This document shows, in pieces, positions 34,747 to 45,101 of a stretch of 64,000 nucleotides of DNA (its first letter is position 1; every line of letters begins with the position of its first letter). The translations under genes were made by a program, and so were the position numbers. Location: positions 19,812,525 through 19,876,524 of the forward strand of contig NC_092330.1 of NCBI RefSeq assembly GCF_036785885.1, read 5' to 3'. Below the pieces are notes generated by a model. The model saw nothing but the letters and a program-made list of their open reading frames with translations, was not told the DNA's origin and did no database searches. This DNA comes from Coffea arabica (lineage: Eukaryota > Streptophyta > Magnoliopsida > Gentianales > Rubiaceae).

Positions 34747-37700
34747 GTGAACCAGGATTACAGTGCTAAAGGATCAAAATGGTTCATTGATAGTGGATGT
34801 TCAAGACATATGACTGGTGATGCATCACAATTTATTAAACTCAAGCAAAAAGCAAGTGGAAAGGTAACTTTTGGAGATGATAACAAAGCCAAAACTGTTG
34901 GCATTGGCAATGTTGGTAAGAATGATCAAACTTTTATCCACAATGTTCTTCTTGTTGATAATTTGAGCTACAATCTGTTAAGTGTTAGCCAATTGTGTGA
35001 TAAGAATCTGTTTGTATTATTCAAAAAGCTTGAATGTCTTATATTTGACTCAAAGTTCAACATTATTTTCAAAGGAAAAAGAGTTAATGATGTCTATGTT
35101 GTGTATCTTGAAAATTTTGATTCCTCATATCTCAAATGTCTCAAAGTAGCAAATGAGGACCCATGGCTATGGCATAGAAGGTTGTGTCACTTCAATATGG
35201 ACTTGCTGAAAGAAATTTCTAAAAAGGAACTTGTTAGAGGTCTTCCAAAAATCAGATTTGAAAAAGACAGAATCTGTGATGCATGCCAATTTGGAAAACA
35301 AGTCAAGGTCTCTTTTAAACCTAAGAAATGTGTTTCCACTTCAAAACCACTTGAACTTCTGCACCTTGATCTATTTGGCCCTACACAGACTGCAAGCCTT
35401 GGTGGTAAGAGATATTGTTTTGTGATTGTTGATGACTACTCTCGATATACTTGGGTAATATTCCTTGCTCATAAAGATGATGCCTTTAAGAATTTTACCT
35501 CATTATTTGCTAAAGTACAAAATCTGCTTGGCTTGAAAATTGTCAGAATTAGAAGTGATAATGGGACAGAATTTAAATTCTGTGGTTTTCCAGAATTTTG
35601 TGATCACAATGGTATTACCCATGAATTCTCTATTGCTAGAGTTCCTCAACAGAATGGAGTTGTAGAAAGAAAAAATAGAACTCTCCAAGAGGCTGCTAGA
35701 ACCATACTTAGTGAATGCAATTTACCAAAATATTTTTGGGCTGAAGCCATAAACACAGCCTGTTATACCATGAATAGAATTCTTCTAAGACGAATTTTGA
35801 ACAAAACTTCCTATGATCTCATGTATGATAAAAAGCCAGTAGTCAGCTACTTCAAAGTATTTGGTTGTAAATGTTTCATTTTGAATATCAAGGAACATCT
35901 TGGAAAGTTTGACAAGAAATCTGATGAAGGAATTTTCTTGGGATATTGTGAAAACAAAAGAGGTTTTAGAGTTTATAATCGTAGAACATTGATTATAGAG
36001 GAGGCTATACACATTACTTTTGATGAATCAAACGGTGACATTTCTATGAGTTGTGGTGAAGATGATGACACAGGTGTTCAAGAAGGACTAAAGAAACTAG
36101 CAATCAATGACCATGACTCTGCTTCACCAGAAACTGATTCAAAGGATAATGATGCTCAGATCAGTCCAGCTGAAGAAGTGAATAATGGAGATACCACTAC
36201 TCCTAATGATCTTCCAAGAGCCTGGAAATTTGCTCATAATCATCCCAGGGAGCTCATAATTGGTGATCCTTCTGAAAAGGTCAGGACTCGTTCCTCTAGA
36301 CACCTGGTAGATAATCTTGCTTTTGTATCACATATTGAACCAAAAAATGTTGTTGATGCTTTGAATGATGAGCACTGGATTTTAGCTATGGAAGAAGAGT
36401 TAATCCAATTTGAAAGAAACAAAGTCTGGACTCTGGTTGCCAGACCACAAGGCCATCCTATCATTGGCACAAAATGGGTGTTTAGAAACAAATTGAATGA
36501 TAAAGGGGAGATTGTTAGAAATAAGGCTAGACTGGTGGCCAAAGGATACACTCAAGAAGAGGGAATAGACTTTGATGAGTCTTTTGCACCAGTAGCCAGG
36601 CTGGAATCCATAAGAATGTTTTTAGCATTTGCATGTTTCAAGAATTTTAAATTATTTCAAATGGATGTTAAGAGTGCTTTCTTAAATGGGTTTATAGATC
36701 AAGAAGTCTATGTTGACCAACCACATGGTTTTGAAAATGTATCTTATCCAAATCACGTGTTTAAACTCTCAAAAGCTTTATATGGATTAAAGCAAGCTCC
36801 TAGAGCATGGTATGAACGTCTGAGTGGATTTCTGATTGAAAATGGTTTTAAAAGAGGCATTGTAGACACTACACTTTTTACAAAACAAAGCTCACAAGAT
36901 CTTTTGATAGTGCAAATATATGTGGATGATATCATATTTGGTGCCACTAATGAAAATCTGTGCAAGGATTTTTCCATCGTCATGCAAAAAGAGTTTGAAA
37001 TGAGCATGATGGGAGAACTGAATTTCTTCCTTGGACTCCAAGTGATTCAAACCCATGATGGAACATTTATAAATCAAACAAAATACACCATGGAGTTGCT
37101 GAAAAGATTCAGAATGGAGGATTCAAAGCCTGTTGGGACACCTATGTGCACCTCTACCAAACTAGACAAAGATGAGGAAGGTATTAAAGTTGAGGAGAAG
37201 AAGTACAGAGGTATGATTGGAAGTTTACTTTATTTAACTGCTAGTAGGCCTGACATCATGTTTGCTGTGTGTTTATGTGCTCGATTTCAATCCTGTCCAA
37301 AGGAATCACACTTGAATGCAGTAAAAAGAATCTTGAGATATCTTAAAGGAACCTTAAATTTTGGCTTGTGGTATCCAAAATGTTATGAACTTCCTTTGTG
37401 TGGATTCTCTGATGCTGATTTTGGAGGTTGTAAAATAGATAGAAAAAGTACTACTGGTATATGCAACTTTCTTGGAAATTGCTTGGTCTCTTGGTTTAGT
37501 AAAAAACAAAATATTATCTCACTGTCCACTACTGAAGCTGAGTATGTTGCTGCTGGTGCTTGTTGTGCTCAATTGTTGTGGATGAAAAACACACTAAATG
37601 ATTTCGGTTTAGTGTATGAATGTGTACCCATGTACTGTGACAACACCAGTGCAATTAATCTAACAAAAAATCCCATTCAACACTCTAGGACTAAGCACAT

Positions 37701-37866
37701 TGATATTAAGCATCATTTCATTTGCGATCTTGTCTCAAAGGGGATAATCCGTGTTGAGTTTGTTTGTTCTAGAGAACAGATCGCTGATATACTCACAAAA
37801 GCTCTTCCGCTAGATCAATTTGTGTCTTTAAGGACTAAATTGGGTGTTACAGAAAAAATGTTCTGA
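34747..37866 (+). CDS. pol polyprotein of the copia element (protease, integrase, RT, RNase H)
   Basis: 1,039 residues from this ATG, 36 bp beyond gag. Domains in copia order: aspartic protease ([14 protein letters not shown], about residue 11), GAG-pre-integrase ([10 protein letters not shown], about 140), integrase catalytic core (LHLDLFGP about 204, SDNGTEF about 269, NGVVERKNR about 302), reverse transcriptase ([10 protein letters not shown] to YVDDIIFG, about 570-732) and RNase H (FSDADFGG about 887, TTEAEYVA about 928, HIDIKHHFI near the end). Known SIRE1 elements express pol by read-through from gag. All catalytic signatures are visible. Confidence 0.93.
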   Translation: MNQDYSAKGSKWFIDSGCSRHMTGDASQFIKLKQKASGKVTFGDDNKAKTVGIGNVGKNDQTFIHNVLLVDNLSYNLLSVSQLCDKNLFVLFKKLECLIFDSKFNIIFKGKRVNDVYVVYLENFDSSYLKCLKVANEDPWLWHRRLCHFNMDLLKEISKKELVRGLPKIRFEKDRICDACQFGKQVKVSFKPKKCVSTSKPLELLHLDLFGPTQTASLGGKRYCFVIVDDYSRYTWVIFLAHKDDAFKNFTSLFAKVQNLLGLKIVRIRSDNGTEFKFCGFPEFCDHNGITHEFSIARVPQQNGVVERKNRTLQEAARTILSECNLPKYFWAEAINTACYTMNRILLRRILNKTSYDLMYDKKPVVSYFKVFGCKCFILNIKEHLGKFDKKSDEGIFLGYCENKRGFRVYNRRTLIIEEAIHITFDESNGDISMSCGEDDDTGVQEGLKKLAINDHDSASPETDSKDNDAQISPAEEVNNGDTTTPNDLPRAWKFAHNHPRELIIGDPSEKVRTRSSRHLVDNLAFVSHIEPKNVVDALNDEHWILAMEEELIQFERNKVWTLVARPQGHPIIGTKWVFRNKLNDKGEIVRNKARLVAKGYTQEEGIDFDESFAPVARLESIRMFLAFACFKNFKLFQMDVKSAFLNGFIDQEVYVDQPHGFENVSYPNHVFKLSKALYGLKQAPRAWYERLSGFLIENGFKRGIVDTTLFTKQSSQDLLIVQIYVDDIIFGATNENLCKDFSIVMQKEFEMSMMGELNFFLGLQVIQTHDGTFINQTKYTMELLKRFRMEDSKPVGTPMCTSTKLDKDEEGIKVEEKKYRGMIGSLLYLTASRPDIMFAVCLCARFQSCPKESHLNAVKRILRYLKGTLNFGLWYPKCYELPLCGFSDADFGGCKIDRKSTTGICNFLGNCLVSWFSKKQNIISLSTTEAEYVAAGACCAQLLWMKNTLNDFGLVYECVPMYCDNTSAINLTKNPIQHSRTKHIDIKHHFICDLVSKGIIRVEFVCSREQIADILTKALPLDQFVSLRTKLGVTEKMF

Positions 37867-37889
37867 GTCCTATTTCCAGTCAATCCTTA

Positions 37890-38001
37890 TCGGATGTCCG
37901 ATGAATTGGAACGGACGTCCGACAGTGTTCTTCATCCAAGGTCCAGAAAATCCCTGGCTCGGACGGTTGTGTCGGACGCATCACTTCGTTCGGACGTCCG
38001 A
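37890..38001 (+). repeat. Extra GGACGTCC palindromes downstream of pol
   Basis: TCGGATGTCCGA (37890), ACGGACGTCCGA (37911) and TCGGACGTCCGA (37990), with CGGACG half-sites between. These are the same motifs as in the LTR but lie in internal DNA between pol and the 3' ORF. Confidence 0.65.
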
Positions 38002-38355
38002 CACTCAAAAATTGAGTCCTATAAGACAGTTATCCACTCTTCTCAATTCATTTTCCTTCATAAGTCTCGGACGCGACCTTTCAGTTTCTCTAAATTTTGA
38101 AATTCAAATTCCTCTCTCCTCAAACCAAGTTTCGAGAAATTGACTCAACCAACTCCATTACACCTCTCCTGCTTATTAATCATTCATAAAAGGCATTCCT
38201 AACACCCAACTACCCCAAAATTCCTAATTTACATTCGAAACCCTAAAATCATATAACCCTCTCCTTGCGGCTTCTCAGTATTCATCAGTTGGTTCTTACT
38301 GCACTATTTCTTTGTACACCACACTCCTTATCCAAAAACATATCCACATTGCATC

Positions 38356-40182
38356 ATGGTCAGAATGAGAGGAGGATCTTGTAGTGTCGGACGATCCTTT
38401 AGGCTTAGGGATGAAGATATTGAAATTTTGGAACCACCTCCTGTGGCACCCAAAAAGAAGACTGTAACCCGTAGTGGTAAGGTGAAGCAGACTGCCCAAA
38501 GAAAACTGAATATCCAAACTGCTGAATCATCTGATGATCAGTTGGATGGGCAGAACTCTGAAGAGAACATTGTTGGTAGAAATGAGGAACCAGAACAGGC
38601 TGACCAGGGAGATAAAACTGTCACAAGATCCTCTGCCAAAAGAAAGAGGTCCGCTAAGAGGAAGAGCACTCCTCAATCCAAGAAAAAACAGTCTGCTGAT
38701 CCCACTGATGATCAGCAGAATGAAGAGAACACTACTGGGAGTAAGAAGACTCCTGAACCTTTCACCAGGAAGTCTCCAAGGACTAGATCTGAGGCTCAAA
38801 ATGTGGAAGCATCTGCCACACAAACTTCAAGAAAGAAACGCTCTGGAAAGGATCCTGTGTCTCAACCAGATGAAGAACCCACTCCTCTTCCGAAATTCAT
38901 TGATGATGAAGCCAGAGACAGATTTGAGTTGGTCTCTCAAAAAGGTTTTATCACCCAAAGGCTTATCATTCCCTATGAATTCCGTAAACTTGATCTTGAA
39001 TCTGTTGTCAAACTGTTTGAATTCCAGAAATGGACCCATATTCTGACCATTCCTAATGTCTTTTACCCTGACATGCTATATCAATTCTTTGCTAATCTTA
39101 GAAAGGGTAAATCACACACTGAACTCATCTCTAGGGTCAATTCTGTGGACATCATGTTAACTCCTGACATTGTGAACTCCATTTTGAAAACCAGCATTGA
39201 ACCCAGTTTCAAAGGAAAAATTGCAAATTTTTTTTCATATGAGGAATTTCCTTCTGCCTATCATCACTTTTACAGTGCTAAACTCATGACTTATTTTCAA
39301 TCCAAATTCAACACCCCTGCTGAGGCAAGATTGGATGATCTCAGTCCTCAGAATCTAATCATCTTCACTATCATCTCGAATCTGTTGGTGCCAACTGATG
39401 GCCACAGAACAGATGCAAATAAAATGGAACTCTATCTTTTCTACTGCTTTGTTGAAAAAATCCGCATTGACTTTGGATTTGTAATGTGCAAATTTCTGCT
39501 CAAAATCAGCACTGATAGTCGTAGGAAGCTTTCCTATGGCAGATTTCTGACCCCCATTTTTGCTCATTTTGACATACCCTTTTCTGGCAAATCTCCAAAA
39601 GAAAGTGCATCTTCAGTTTTCTCCAAAACTTACTTTGAAAGAAAGAATCTAAAATTTTTTGAGGGTCATTGGTGCTACAAAGAGACTGTAGCCGAGTCTA
39701 GAAGAAAAAATTTGCATGAAACTCCTGTCACTCCTAGAACTCCCCGTGATCAGTCAGGGTATATATCTCCTTTCACCATTCATCCCAGAAAGTCTGCCAG
39801 TAAGTCCTTCTCTTCCAATTCTGAGGTCATCTCCCTGCTTGAAGACCTCAAACAGCATGTTATGCTTCTTGAAGATGGTCTCATGATGACCATGACCTCT
39901 GCCCAACAATCCTCCTTTCTTGAAAAAAGGAATCTTCTTGTGCCCCCTATACCTGAAACAAATGAAACTGCTCATCAGAAAGAACCAAGAACTGAGCCCA
40001 CAAGGCCAACCACTGGTGATGAGACTACTCCAGCTTCTAGTTCTCAGCCCAAGGATAAAGGCAAGGCTCCAGTAACTGAGGAAGCATCTGAAGATAGTGA
40101 TGAAGAAACTGAGGAAGAAGAGGATCCTGCACAGTATCGTCTGGCCAGGAGAAGGCCTGGATCATCTAAAATCACCATCTAG
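38356..40182 (+). CDS. Accessory 3' ORF of the copia element (env-like position)
   Basis: 608 residues after pol, in the place of the env-like ORF of SIRE/Maximus elements. Residues 1-180 are very basic, Lys/Arg/Ser/Thr/Gln-rich, with nuclear-localisation-like clusters (KRKRSAKRKS). Residues about 190-440 form a folded-looking region resembling the plant-specific 'putative plant transposon protein' family (RDRFELVSQKGFITQR, TIPNVFYPDM, RVNSVDIMLTPD). Residues 440-575 are Ser/Pro/Thr-rich; an acidic run (DSDEETEEEEDP) lies near the end. I see no signal peptide or membrane segment, so an envelope role is not supported by sequence. Function unknown. Confidence 0.75.
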   Translation: MVRMRGGSCSVGRSFRLRDEDIEILEPPPVAPKKKTVTRSGKVKQTAQRKLNIQTAESSDDQLDGQNSEENIVGRNEEPEQADQGDKTVTRSSAKRKRSAKRKSTPQSKKKQSADPTDDQQNEENTTGSKKTPEPFTRKSPRTRSEAQNVEASATQTSRKKRSGKDPVSQPDEEPTPLPKFIDDEARDRFELVSQKGFITQRLIIPYEFRKLDLESVVKLFEFQKWTHILTIPNVFYPDMLYQFFANLRKGKSHTELISRVNSVDIMLTPDIVNSILKTSIEPSFKGKIANFFSYEEFPSAYHHFYSAKLMTYFQSKFNTPAEARLDDLSPQNLIIFTIISNLLVPTDGHRTDANKMELYLFYCFVEKIRIDFGFVMCKFLLKISTDSRRKLSYGRFLTPIFAHFDIPFSGKSPKESASSVFSKTYFERKNLKFFEGHWCYKETVAESRRKNLHETPVTPRTPRDQSGYISPFTIHPRKSASKSFSSNSEVISLLEDLKQHVMLLEDGLMMTMTSAQQSSFLEKRNLLVPPIPETNETAHQKEPRTEPTRPTTGDETTPASSSQPKDKGKAPVTEEASEDSDEETEEEEDPAQYRLARRRPGSSKITI

Positions 40183-40411
40183 GCACTACTAGGTCACTGC
40201 ACCTTTATCTAGGATTATAGTTCATCTTTTTGCATTGCACTTTTGTATCAAGTGCTGAACACCTGGTCTGTAATATCTAGCAATATTTTATGTTTCTAAA
40301 TTAAGTGTTTTGTTATGAATGTTTTGAATATGTGTTATAGTTGGTTATGTGTTTATGGTTGAATGTTTCTAATTGATTCCAAATTGTGCTGAATATTGTT
40401 ACTGTGTATAC

Positions 40412-40470
40412 TGATATTGCTTCTGATGGAATGATATTGCTTCTGATATTGCTTCTAATATTGCTTCTGT
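40412..40470 (+). repeat. GATATTGCTTCT short tandem repeat
   Basis: About four imperfect 12-bp units in the copia 3' untranslated region. Confidence 0.7.
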
Positions 40471-40551
40471 ATACTGTGTGATGACAAAAAGGGGGAGATG
40501 GTATATGATTGAAATTGGATTTGGTTTAACACTGGTGGTGTAGAGCAACTA

Positions 40552-40740
40552 GTTAGGGGGAGTCAGTCTCAGGGGGAATTGTGTTAAATTTAATTATGCA
40601 CCTCGTTAGGAGGAGTCAGTCTCAAGGGGAATTGTGTTAAATTTAATTATGCACCTCGTTAGGAGGAATCAGTCTCAGGGGGAGTTGTGTTAAATTTAAT
40701 TATGCACCTCGTTAGGGGGAGTCAGTCTCAGGGGGAGTTG
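40552..40740 (+). repeat. 53-bp tandem repeat containing purine tracts, copia 3' region
   Basis: Units start at 40552, 40605, 40658 and 40711 (period 53 bp, last partial). Each contains GTTAGGGGGAGTCAGTCTC and AGGGGGAATTGTGTTAAATT. The G-rich motifs resemble the true polypurine tract at 40780-40792 (AAAAAGGGGGAGA). Confidence 0.88.
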
Positions 40741-40779
40741 CTACAATTTTTGCTCTATCCAATTGTTTTGTCATCATCA

Positions 40780-40792
40780 AAAAGGGGGAGAT
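40780..40792 (+). promoter_or_regulatory. Polypurine tract of the copia element
   Basis: AAAAAGGGGGAGA followed by T and the 3' LTR. Confidence 0.8.
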
Positions 40793-41858
40793 TGTTTATC
40801 TCAACTCATATCTTTTGATGATTACAAAACAAATGGATATTTCTAATACCTCTTGTAGAAATCCTTTTCAGAAATGAACCAAACAGGTCTGAGGCTTTAA
40901 AGCAGAAAAAGGAGATCAAAAAGTATGAAGATTGCTGAGGATGATGTCGGACGCACAAAAGGAAAGTATCGGACGTCCGATATCCTTTGAGCATCTTCGG
41001 ACGAGTAAAGAACTCAGACTCGGACGTCCGAAGAAGACAAGCCAGAGGTTCGATGACTATTAATCATGATCGGACGCTCAAACATCTGTGTATCGGACGT
41101 CCGACAAGTATTGCTGCTTTTCGGACACAACACTCTGAACGCATCGGCCGGCCGAAGGATTTCAAGAAAACTTCCAGAACTCATTGATCTCGTTCGGACG
41201 CATAAAATCCAACCATCGGACGTCCGACAGCACCAACGGCTAGTTGACTCTTCAGCTGCCTTCTGCCCGTTGACAGCATTAATTGAGGAATTCTCTGGTC
41301 TCCTATAAAAGGAACAAAGTCAATCACCTCAAAACAACTTTGTACATCAAGCCTACATCAGATTGTGAGTGATTCTAGTGCTAGAATACTCAAAAGAAAC
41401 ATTTGTATTCCTTGCATGTGCAATCTTCGTGTAGCTGTTTTTCAAGTGTGACATAGCTTCTTCAATAGTGTAGCATAGAGAGGGTTTGCGAGTGTTTGTA
41501 AAACTTCCTTGCTTGACCAAGTGTGTTTTGGGGCAAGAAGGAAGTGATCCCTTCCTTGTACACATAAGATTGGTTGCAAGTCTATTCAGCTTGAAGTAAC
41601 TTGGTATATAATAGAGGTGTTCAAACATCAGTTGTGTTTGAAGCTTGGTTTGGTTCTTTACTCTCATTTACTGCTTTTCTATATAAACTGCTCTTCTCCT
41701 CATCTCACTAATACCTGTTCTACTATACTATCTTGTTCATTGAGAAGCATTTTGAAAAAGAAGGGCTGTCTGTCAAAAAGAAAAAGGTTGAATATTTACT
41801 AGCAGGTTTTTTGAAAACCTAATTCACCCCCCCTCTTAGATTGTCTTCGATCCTTACA
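40793..41858 (+). repeat. 3' LTR of the copia element
   Basis: Nearly identical to 31876-32940 and followed by ATATT. Confidence 0.93.
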
Positions 41859-42170
41859 ATATTCATCTTCTATGTTTCTTTAATTTAAGATTTATAGTTA
41901 TTTGGAGGGTATTCAAATACTAAAGATGTAATAGGTAGGTTACATTTTTCTTTTCTTAAAAATTGTAGTTAGACATACAGATATAATAGATAGGTTAAAT
42001 AAGTTTATTTTCCTATATTTCACCATTTTAAATTGTAGCTAAGTTCCCTAATAATAGATAAGGTCATGGTGTGTTTATGTGGCTTATATGCATAGATACT
42101 TCTTGCAATTGCGGCAACAACACGAATGTCACCTCCTCCATTCTTACTAAGTGAAGTGGGGTATGAAAAG

Positions 42171-42367
42171 CTATACTAAATACGATGGATTATCATCTTT
42201 GGAGGATGGGTTTTCAGAACCAGAAGGAGAACAAGAAGTGAAAACATGCATGGACCTCTTTCTCTTAACATAGTTGCCAAAACTAAGATTGTGGAAATCA
42301 TCATCATAAACAAGCAGGGTAGTTGTCGTGGGGGAGCCACTGCTCCTATATTCAAAGCCTCCAATGC
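42171..42367 (-). pseudogene. Possible host gene 5' fragment (exon-like ORF), unrecognised
   Basis: On the minus strand one frame from 42367 to a stop at 42171-42173 gives about 65 residues with protein-like composition: Ser/Thr-rich at first, then LLVYDDDFHNL and YVKRKRSMHVF, ending in SSKDDNPSYLV. No ATG opens it. An in-frame stop lies just upstream, and ACAAG directly before it could be a splice acceptor. A TATA-like TATATAT (42537-42543) and CT-rich leader sequence lie further upstream in the same orientation. It could be a captured or decayed exon. Another frame over the same DNA also lacks stops for 62 codons, so the coding claim is weak. Confidence 0.25.
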
Positions 42368-42371
42368 CTTG

Positions 42372-42660
42372 TTATTAATTAAGGTAGAATGAGTTCCCTT
42401 AGAAAGTTGTTTTGAGTTCTTAGCAAGTTATTTGGAGATCAGGATACGAGTAAAAGATTGTGAGGTCGAAGTAGTAGTAATTAGTAACTGAGGAAAGAAT
42501 GAATGAAAAGGTTTTTTCGAGGGGGGATTTTGAGTGTATATATGAGGGAGTTTAAATTTAGTTAACCAAATCAATAAATGGAATAAGGTTATATAGTAAC
42601 AATAGTGAATGCTGAAATGAGGAGTAGGAAGTTGCGTGAGCAAAAGCAATAGTGAATGCT
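42372..42660. other. Unassigned AT-rich DNA
   Basis: Apart from the TATA-like motif at 42537-42543, I see only an imperfect direct repeat (AATAGTGAATGCTGA at about 42602 and 42649). Confidence 0.4.
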
Positions 42661-42663
42661 GAT

Positions 42664-43207
42664 GGGGATGTGCGAGTGTATAGACAAGTGTCGGTGCCTA
42701 TTTGCATAGGAAAGTATGAGGATGAGGTGATCTGTGACGTCGTTCCCATGCAAGCCACTCACATTATTTTGGGACGACCATGGCAATACGATAAGGATGT
42801 ATTCTTTGAAGGTTGAACTAATAAGTATTCTTTTACCCATGATGGTAGGAAGATTACTTTAACCCCTTTATCCCCCAGCCAAGTTTGTGAAGATCTAGAG
42901 AAGTTGAGGACAGAGAGTGAGCATGAAGATGCAAGGAAAAAGGAAAATCGAGTTGCTAGCCATGAGAGAAAGCAAAATCTCTTGATGCGCTTTACACCTG
43001 AGGGTGATGCTTTGCGCCCCTCACCTCTAACATTTGCTTTGTTTAGTGTCCACTCTTTTGTGCAGGTTGAGCAAGGGGCAAAAGTCTTGGTCCTGCAGTG
43101 TTCTATGCCTTCTTTCATTGGAGCTAAAAACCAAAGTGCTGTTAGCCCGCGCCGCCAATTCTTGCGTTCCCACGATTTGAGGACAAATCTTTTTAAGAGT
43201 AGGGGAA
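42664..43207 (+). mobile_element. Ty3/gypsy internal remnant (protease region to purine tract)
   Basis: The translated sequence carries IGKYEDEVICDVVPMQA and LGRPWQYD, the end of a gypsy-type aspartic protease, then a charged stretch, and finally a purine-rich tract (AAGAGTAGGGGAA) directly abutting the LTR at 43208. No integrase or RT lies between. It is a broken, shortened interior. Confidence 0.75.
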
Positions 43208-43806
43208 TGATACGAATCTTAGGAGCGGCCCAAAAGCTATTATGTGGTCCATTGACGGGTCGTTGGGGTCCAATGAAGAGAGCCAAAGCCAAGCATTCAA
43301 AGTTCAAGGATTTCGTGTGCAACGCGCCGGACTGATTTAGTTGTTTTAGCAGTTTCCGTAATTTCCAATTATTTCCTATTTTTATTGCTTCCAATTGGGT
43401 CTTGTAAGCCTACTAAGGCATATCTAGTATGTTAAGGAATTAGTTATGTTTTGGTTAAGTCTTTCAATTCAATTAGGAAACTTACCTCTTTCACGTAGTT
43501 TTAGGTTAAGTTGTTTTGTAAGCCTATGAAAGGCTGCTCAATTCCATAGAGAAGGGACTTTTGGGATTTTCAGAAATTAAGAGAGTTTCTCTAGCTTCTT
43601 GTGAGCACCCTTGAGCACCTTTAGAGGATCTAAAGTGTTCGTCGACTTTATCAATCAGGGAACACGCCTGATTGTGGTGTCTTCTACCGTTCGAAACTAT
43701 CTCGCGCTGCCCTTGATAGTCTAGGACTCCGCTTACCCCAAACTCGTTACCTTGGTCTTCGGCTTGTGGTTCGAATTCTGGCGTCCTCGGATCCGGGTTC
43801 GTATCA
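43208..43806 (+). repeat. Complete gypsy-type LTR flanked by interior sequence on both sides
   Basis: 599 bp, starting TGATACGAATC and ending GGTTCGTATCA, a 9-bp inverted repeat at its ends. It is preceded by a purine tract (acting as a 3' LTR) and followed by a primer site (acting as a 5' LTR). Confidence 0.82.
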
Positions 43807-43808
43807 GT

Positions 43809-43820
43809 TGGCATCAGAGC
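43809..43820 (+). promoter_or_regulatory. Primer binding site after the 43208-43806 LTR
   Basis: TGGCATCAGAGC lies two bases after the LTR and differs by one base from the initiator tRNA-Met site. About 125 bp of leader follow before the gap. Confidence 0.75.
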
Positions 43821-43945
43821 ATAGGTTAAGGTATCAAGTTATATCCCTTTTATTTTGTTCTTGTCGTATTTGTTTAGAGTTTATTATTAGGGTTTTTTTC
43901 TTAAATTCTTTTGTGTTGTCGGTCTGCCGCAGTTTGTGCTGCTAG

Positions 43946-44445
43946 NNNNNNNNNNNNNNNNNNNNNNNNNNNNNNNNNNNNNNNNNNNNNNNNNNNNNNN
44001 NNNNNNNNNNNNNNNNNNNNNNNNNNNNNNNNNNNNNNNNNNNNNNNNNNNNNNNNNNNNNNNNNNNNNNNNNNNNNNNNNNNNNNNNNNNNNNNNNNNN
44101 NNNNNNNNNNNNNNNNNNNNNNNNNNNNNNNNNNNNNNNNNNNNNNNNNNNNNNNNNNNNNNNNNNNNNNNNNNNNNNNNNNNNNNNNNNNNNNNNNNNN
44201 NNNNNNNNNNNNNNNNNNNNNNNNNNNNNNNNNNNNNNNNNNNNNNNNNNNNNNNNNNNNNNNNNNNNNNNNNNNNNNNNNNNNNNNNNNNNNNNNNNNN
44301 NNNNNNNNNNNNNNNNNNNNNNNNNNNNNNNNNNNNNNNNNNNNNNNNNNNNNNNNNNNNNNNNNNNNNNNNNNNNNNNNNNNNNNNNNNNNNNNNNNNN
44401 NNNNNNNNNNNNNNNNNNNNNNNNNNNNNNNNNNNNNNNNNNNNN
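43946..44445. other. Assembly gap (500 N)
   Basis: Exactly 500 N. A round figure usually marks a gap of unknown size. It separates gypsy leader sequence from 5S spacer. Confidence 0.97.
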
Positions 44446-44525
44446 TAAAGCAATCGTTCCGACGGAGCTAAATTACTACAGCATAAAGAACGAAGGGAAA
44501 ATTTGGATTTCGAAACAAAAAAGGG

Positions 44526-45101
44526 AGGGGTGCAACACGAGGATTTCCCAGGGGGTCACCTAGGGGTGTCAACGGGCCGGGTCCGGGCCGGAATTCATTA
44601 TTCCGGACCCGGACCCGGAGCCGACCCGTTTACCCGACGGGTCTTTTATTCGGTGTTCCGGATCCGGACCCGGCGAGTCTCGGATCCGGGTCGGGTCTAC
44701 CCGAACAAATTTGCCGAAATTTATAATTTCTAACAAAAAAGAGAAAAAGATATATTTGTAAACAAATTTCTAGCTAATGCAAAGAAAAAACCAAATAAGA
44801 AAATAAATCAAATTGATTTTACTCAAATACATCATCCTAATCAAATTATATTGATAATATATATTTTTTATAAATTATTAAATCATTTATATCCGGATCC
44901 GGTTCTAATACGGGTCGGAATACTATATTCCGTATCCGACCCGTTTTTTTGTTTGAAAAAACGGATCCGGATCCGGATAACGGAATTAAATCCCTACCCA
45001 TACCCGCAAAAATTTCAGGGATCCGATCCGGATCCGGGTGTAGACCCGACCCGTTGACCGGCCTAGGGTCACCCATCCTAGTACTACTGTCGCCCAAGCA
45101 C
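44526..45101 (-). pseudogene. Split 5S gene also lacking its 5' end (copy E)
   Basis: hAT insert at 44561-45065 with GGGTCACC at 44553-44560 and 45066-45073. The gene stops at about nt 58 (GCCCAAGCAC) and joins directly to spacer (AAGCAATCG). The start, about half of the A box and the upstream spacer are therefore missing. The join lies between two AAGCA motifs. It is the first unit after the assembly gap. Confidence 0.88.
44561..45065. mobile_element. hAT MITE copy in 5S gene E
   Basis: 505 bp. Subtype 1: GGAGCCGACCC on the left, CCGGTTCTAATACG in the right half, GACCGGCC end. Confidence 0.92.

Larger units (their letters stand above)
31876..41858 (+). mobile_element. SIRE/Maximus-like Ty1/copia retrotransposon, structurally whole
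   Basis: LTRs 31876-32940 and 40793-41858 (1,065 and 1,066 bp), TGTTTATCTCAACTC...CGATCCTTACA, with the duplication ATATT at 31871-31875 and 41859-41863. Order: primer site, gag, pol with protease-integrase-RT-RNase H, then an extra 3' ORF, a 53-bp tandem repeat and a GGGGGAGA purine tract. The domain order and extra 3' ORF fit the SIRE/Maximus lineage. The LTRs differ at about five bases and one length change by my count (about 99.5% identical), so it is young. It looks whole. Confidence 0.93.
29070..42095 (+). mobile_element. Second, truncated copy of LTR family X with two insertions
   Basis: Blocks collinear with solo LTR X are: GGGCATCCACAACAAAAC near 29094 (3793 in X), the TTTTGTAAAAA...GATCTACG block near 30060 (4840 in X), AAATTGGTG...GAGCATAAATAGG near 31690-31730 (5657-5701 in X), ACCCCTATT near 31770, and GTAATAGGTAGG...TTATGTGGCTTAT to about 42095 (13530-13695 in X). 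Neither terminus nor a target duplication is visible, so both limits are approximate. It is interrupted by 30170-31000 and by the copia element 31876-41858. It is much more diverged than its insertions. An (AC)n run lies near 29265-29293. Confidence 0.6.

Noticed and set aside
42759-43394. 211-codon minus-strand ORF
   Set aside because: It runs antisense to the gypsy protease remnant and into the LTR at 43208; the plus-strand reading has recognisable motifs and this one has none.
43887-44471. Long open frames across the N gap
   Set aside because: They consist of undetermined bases and carry no information.
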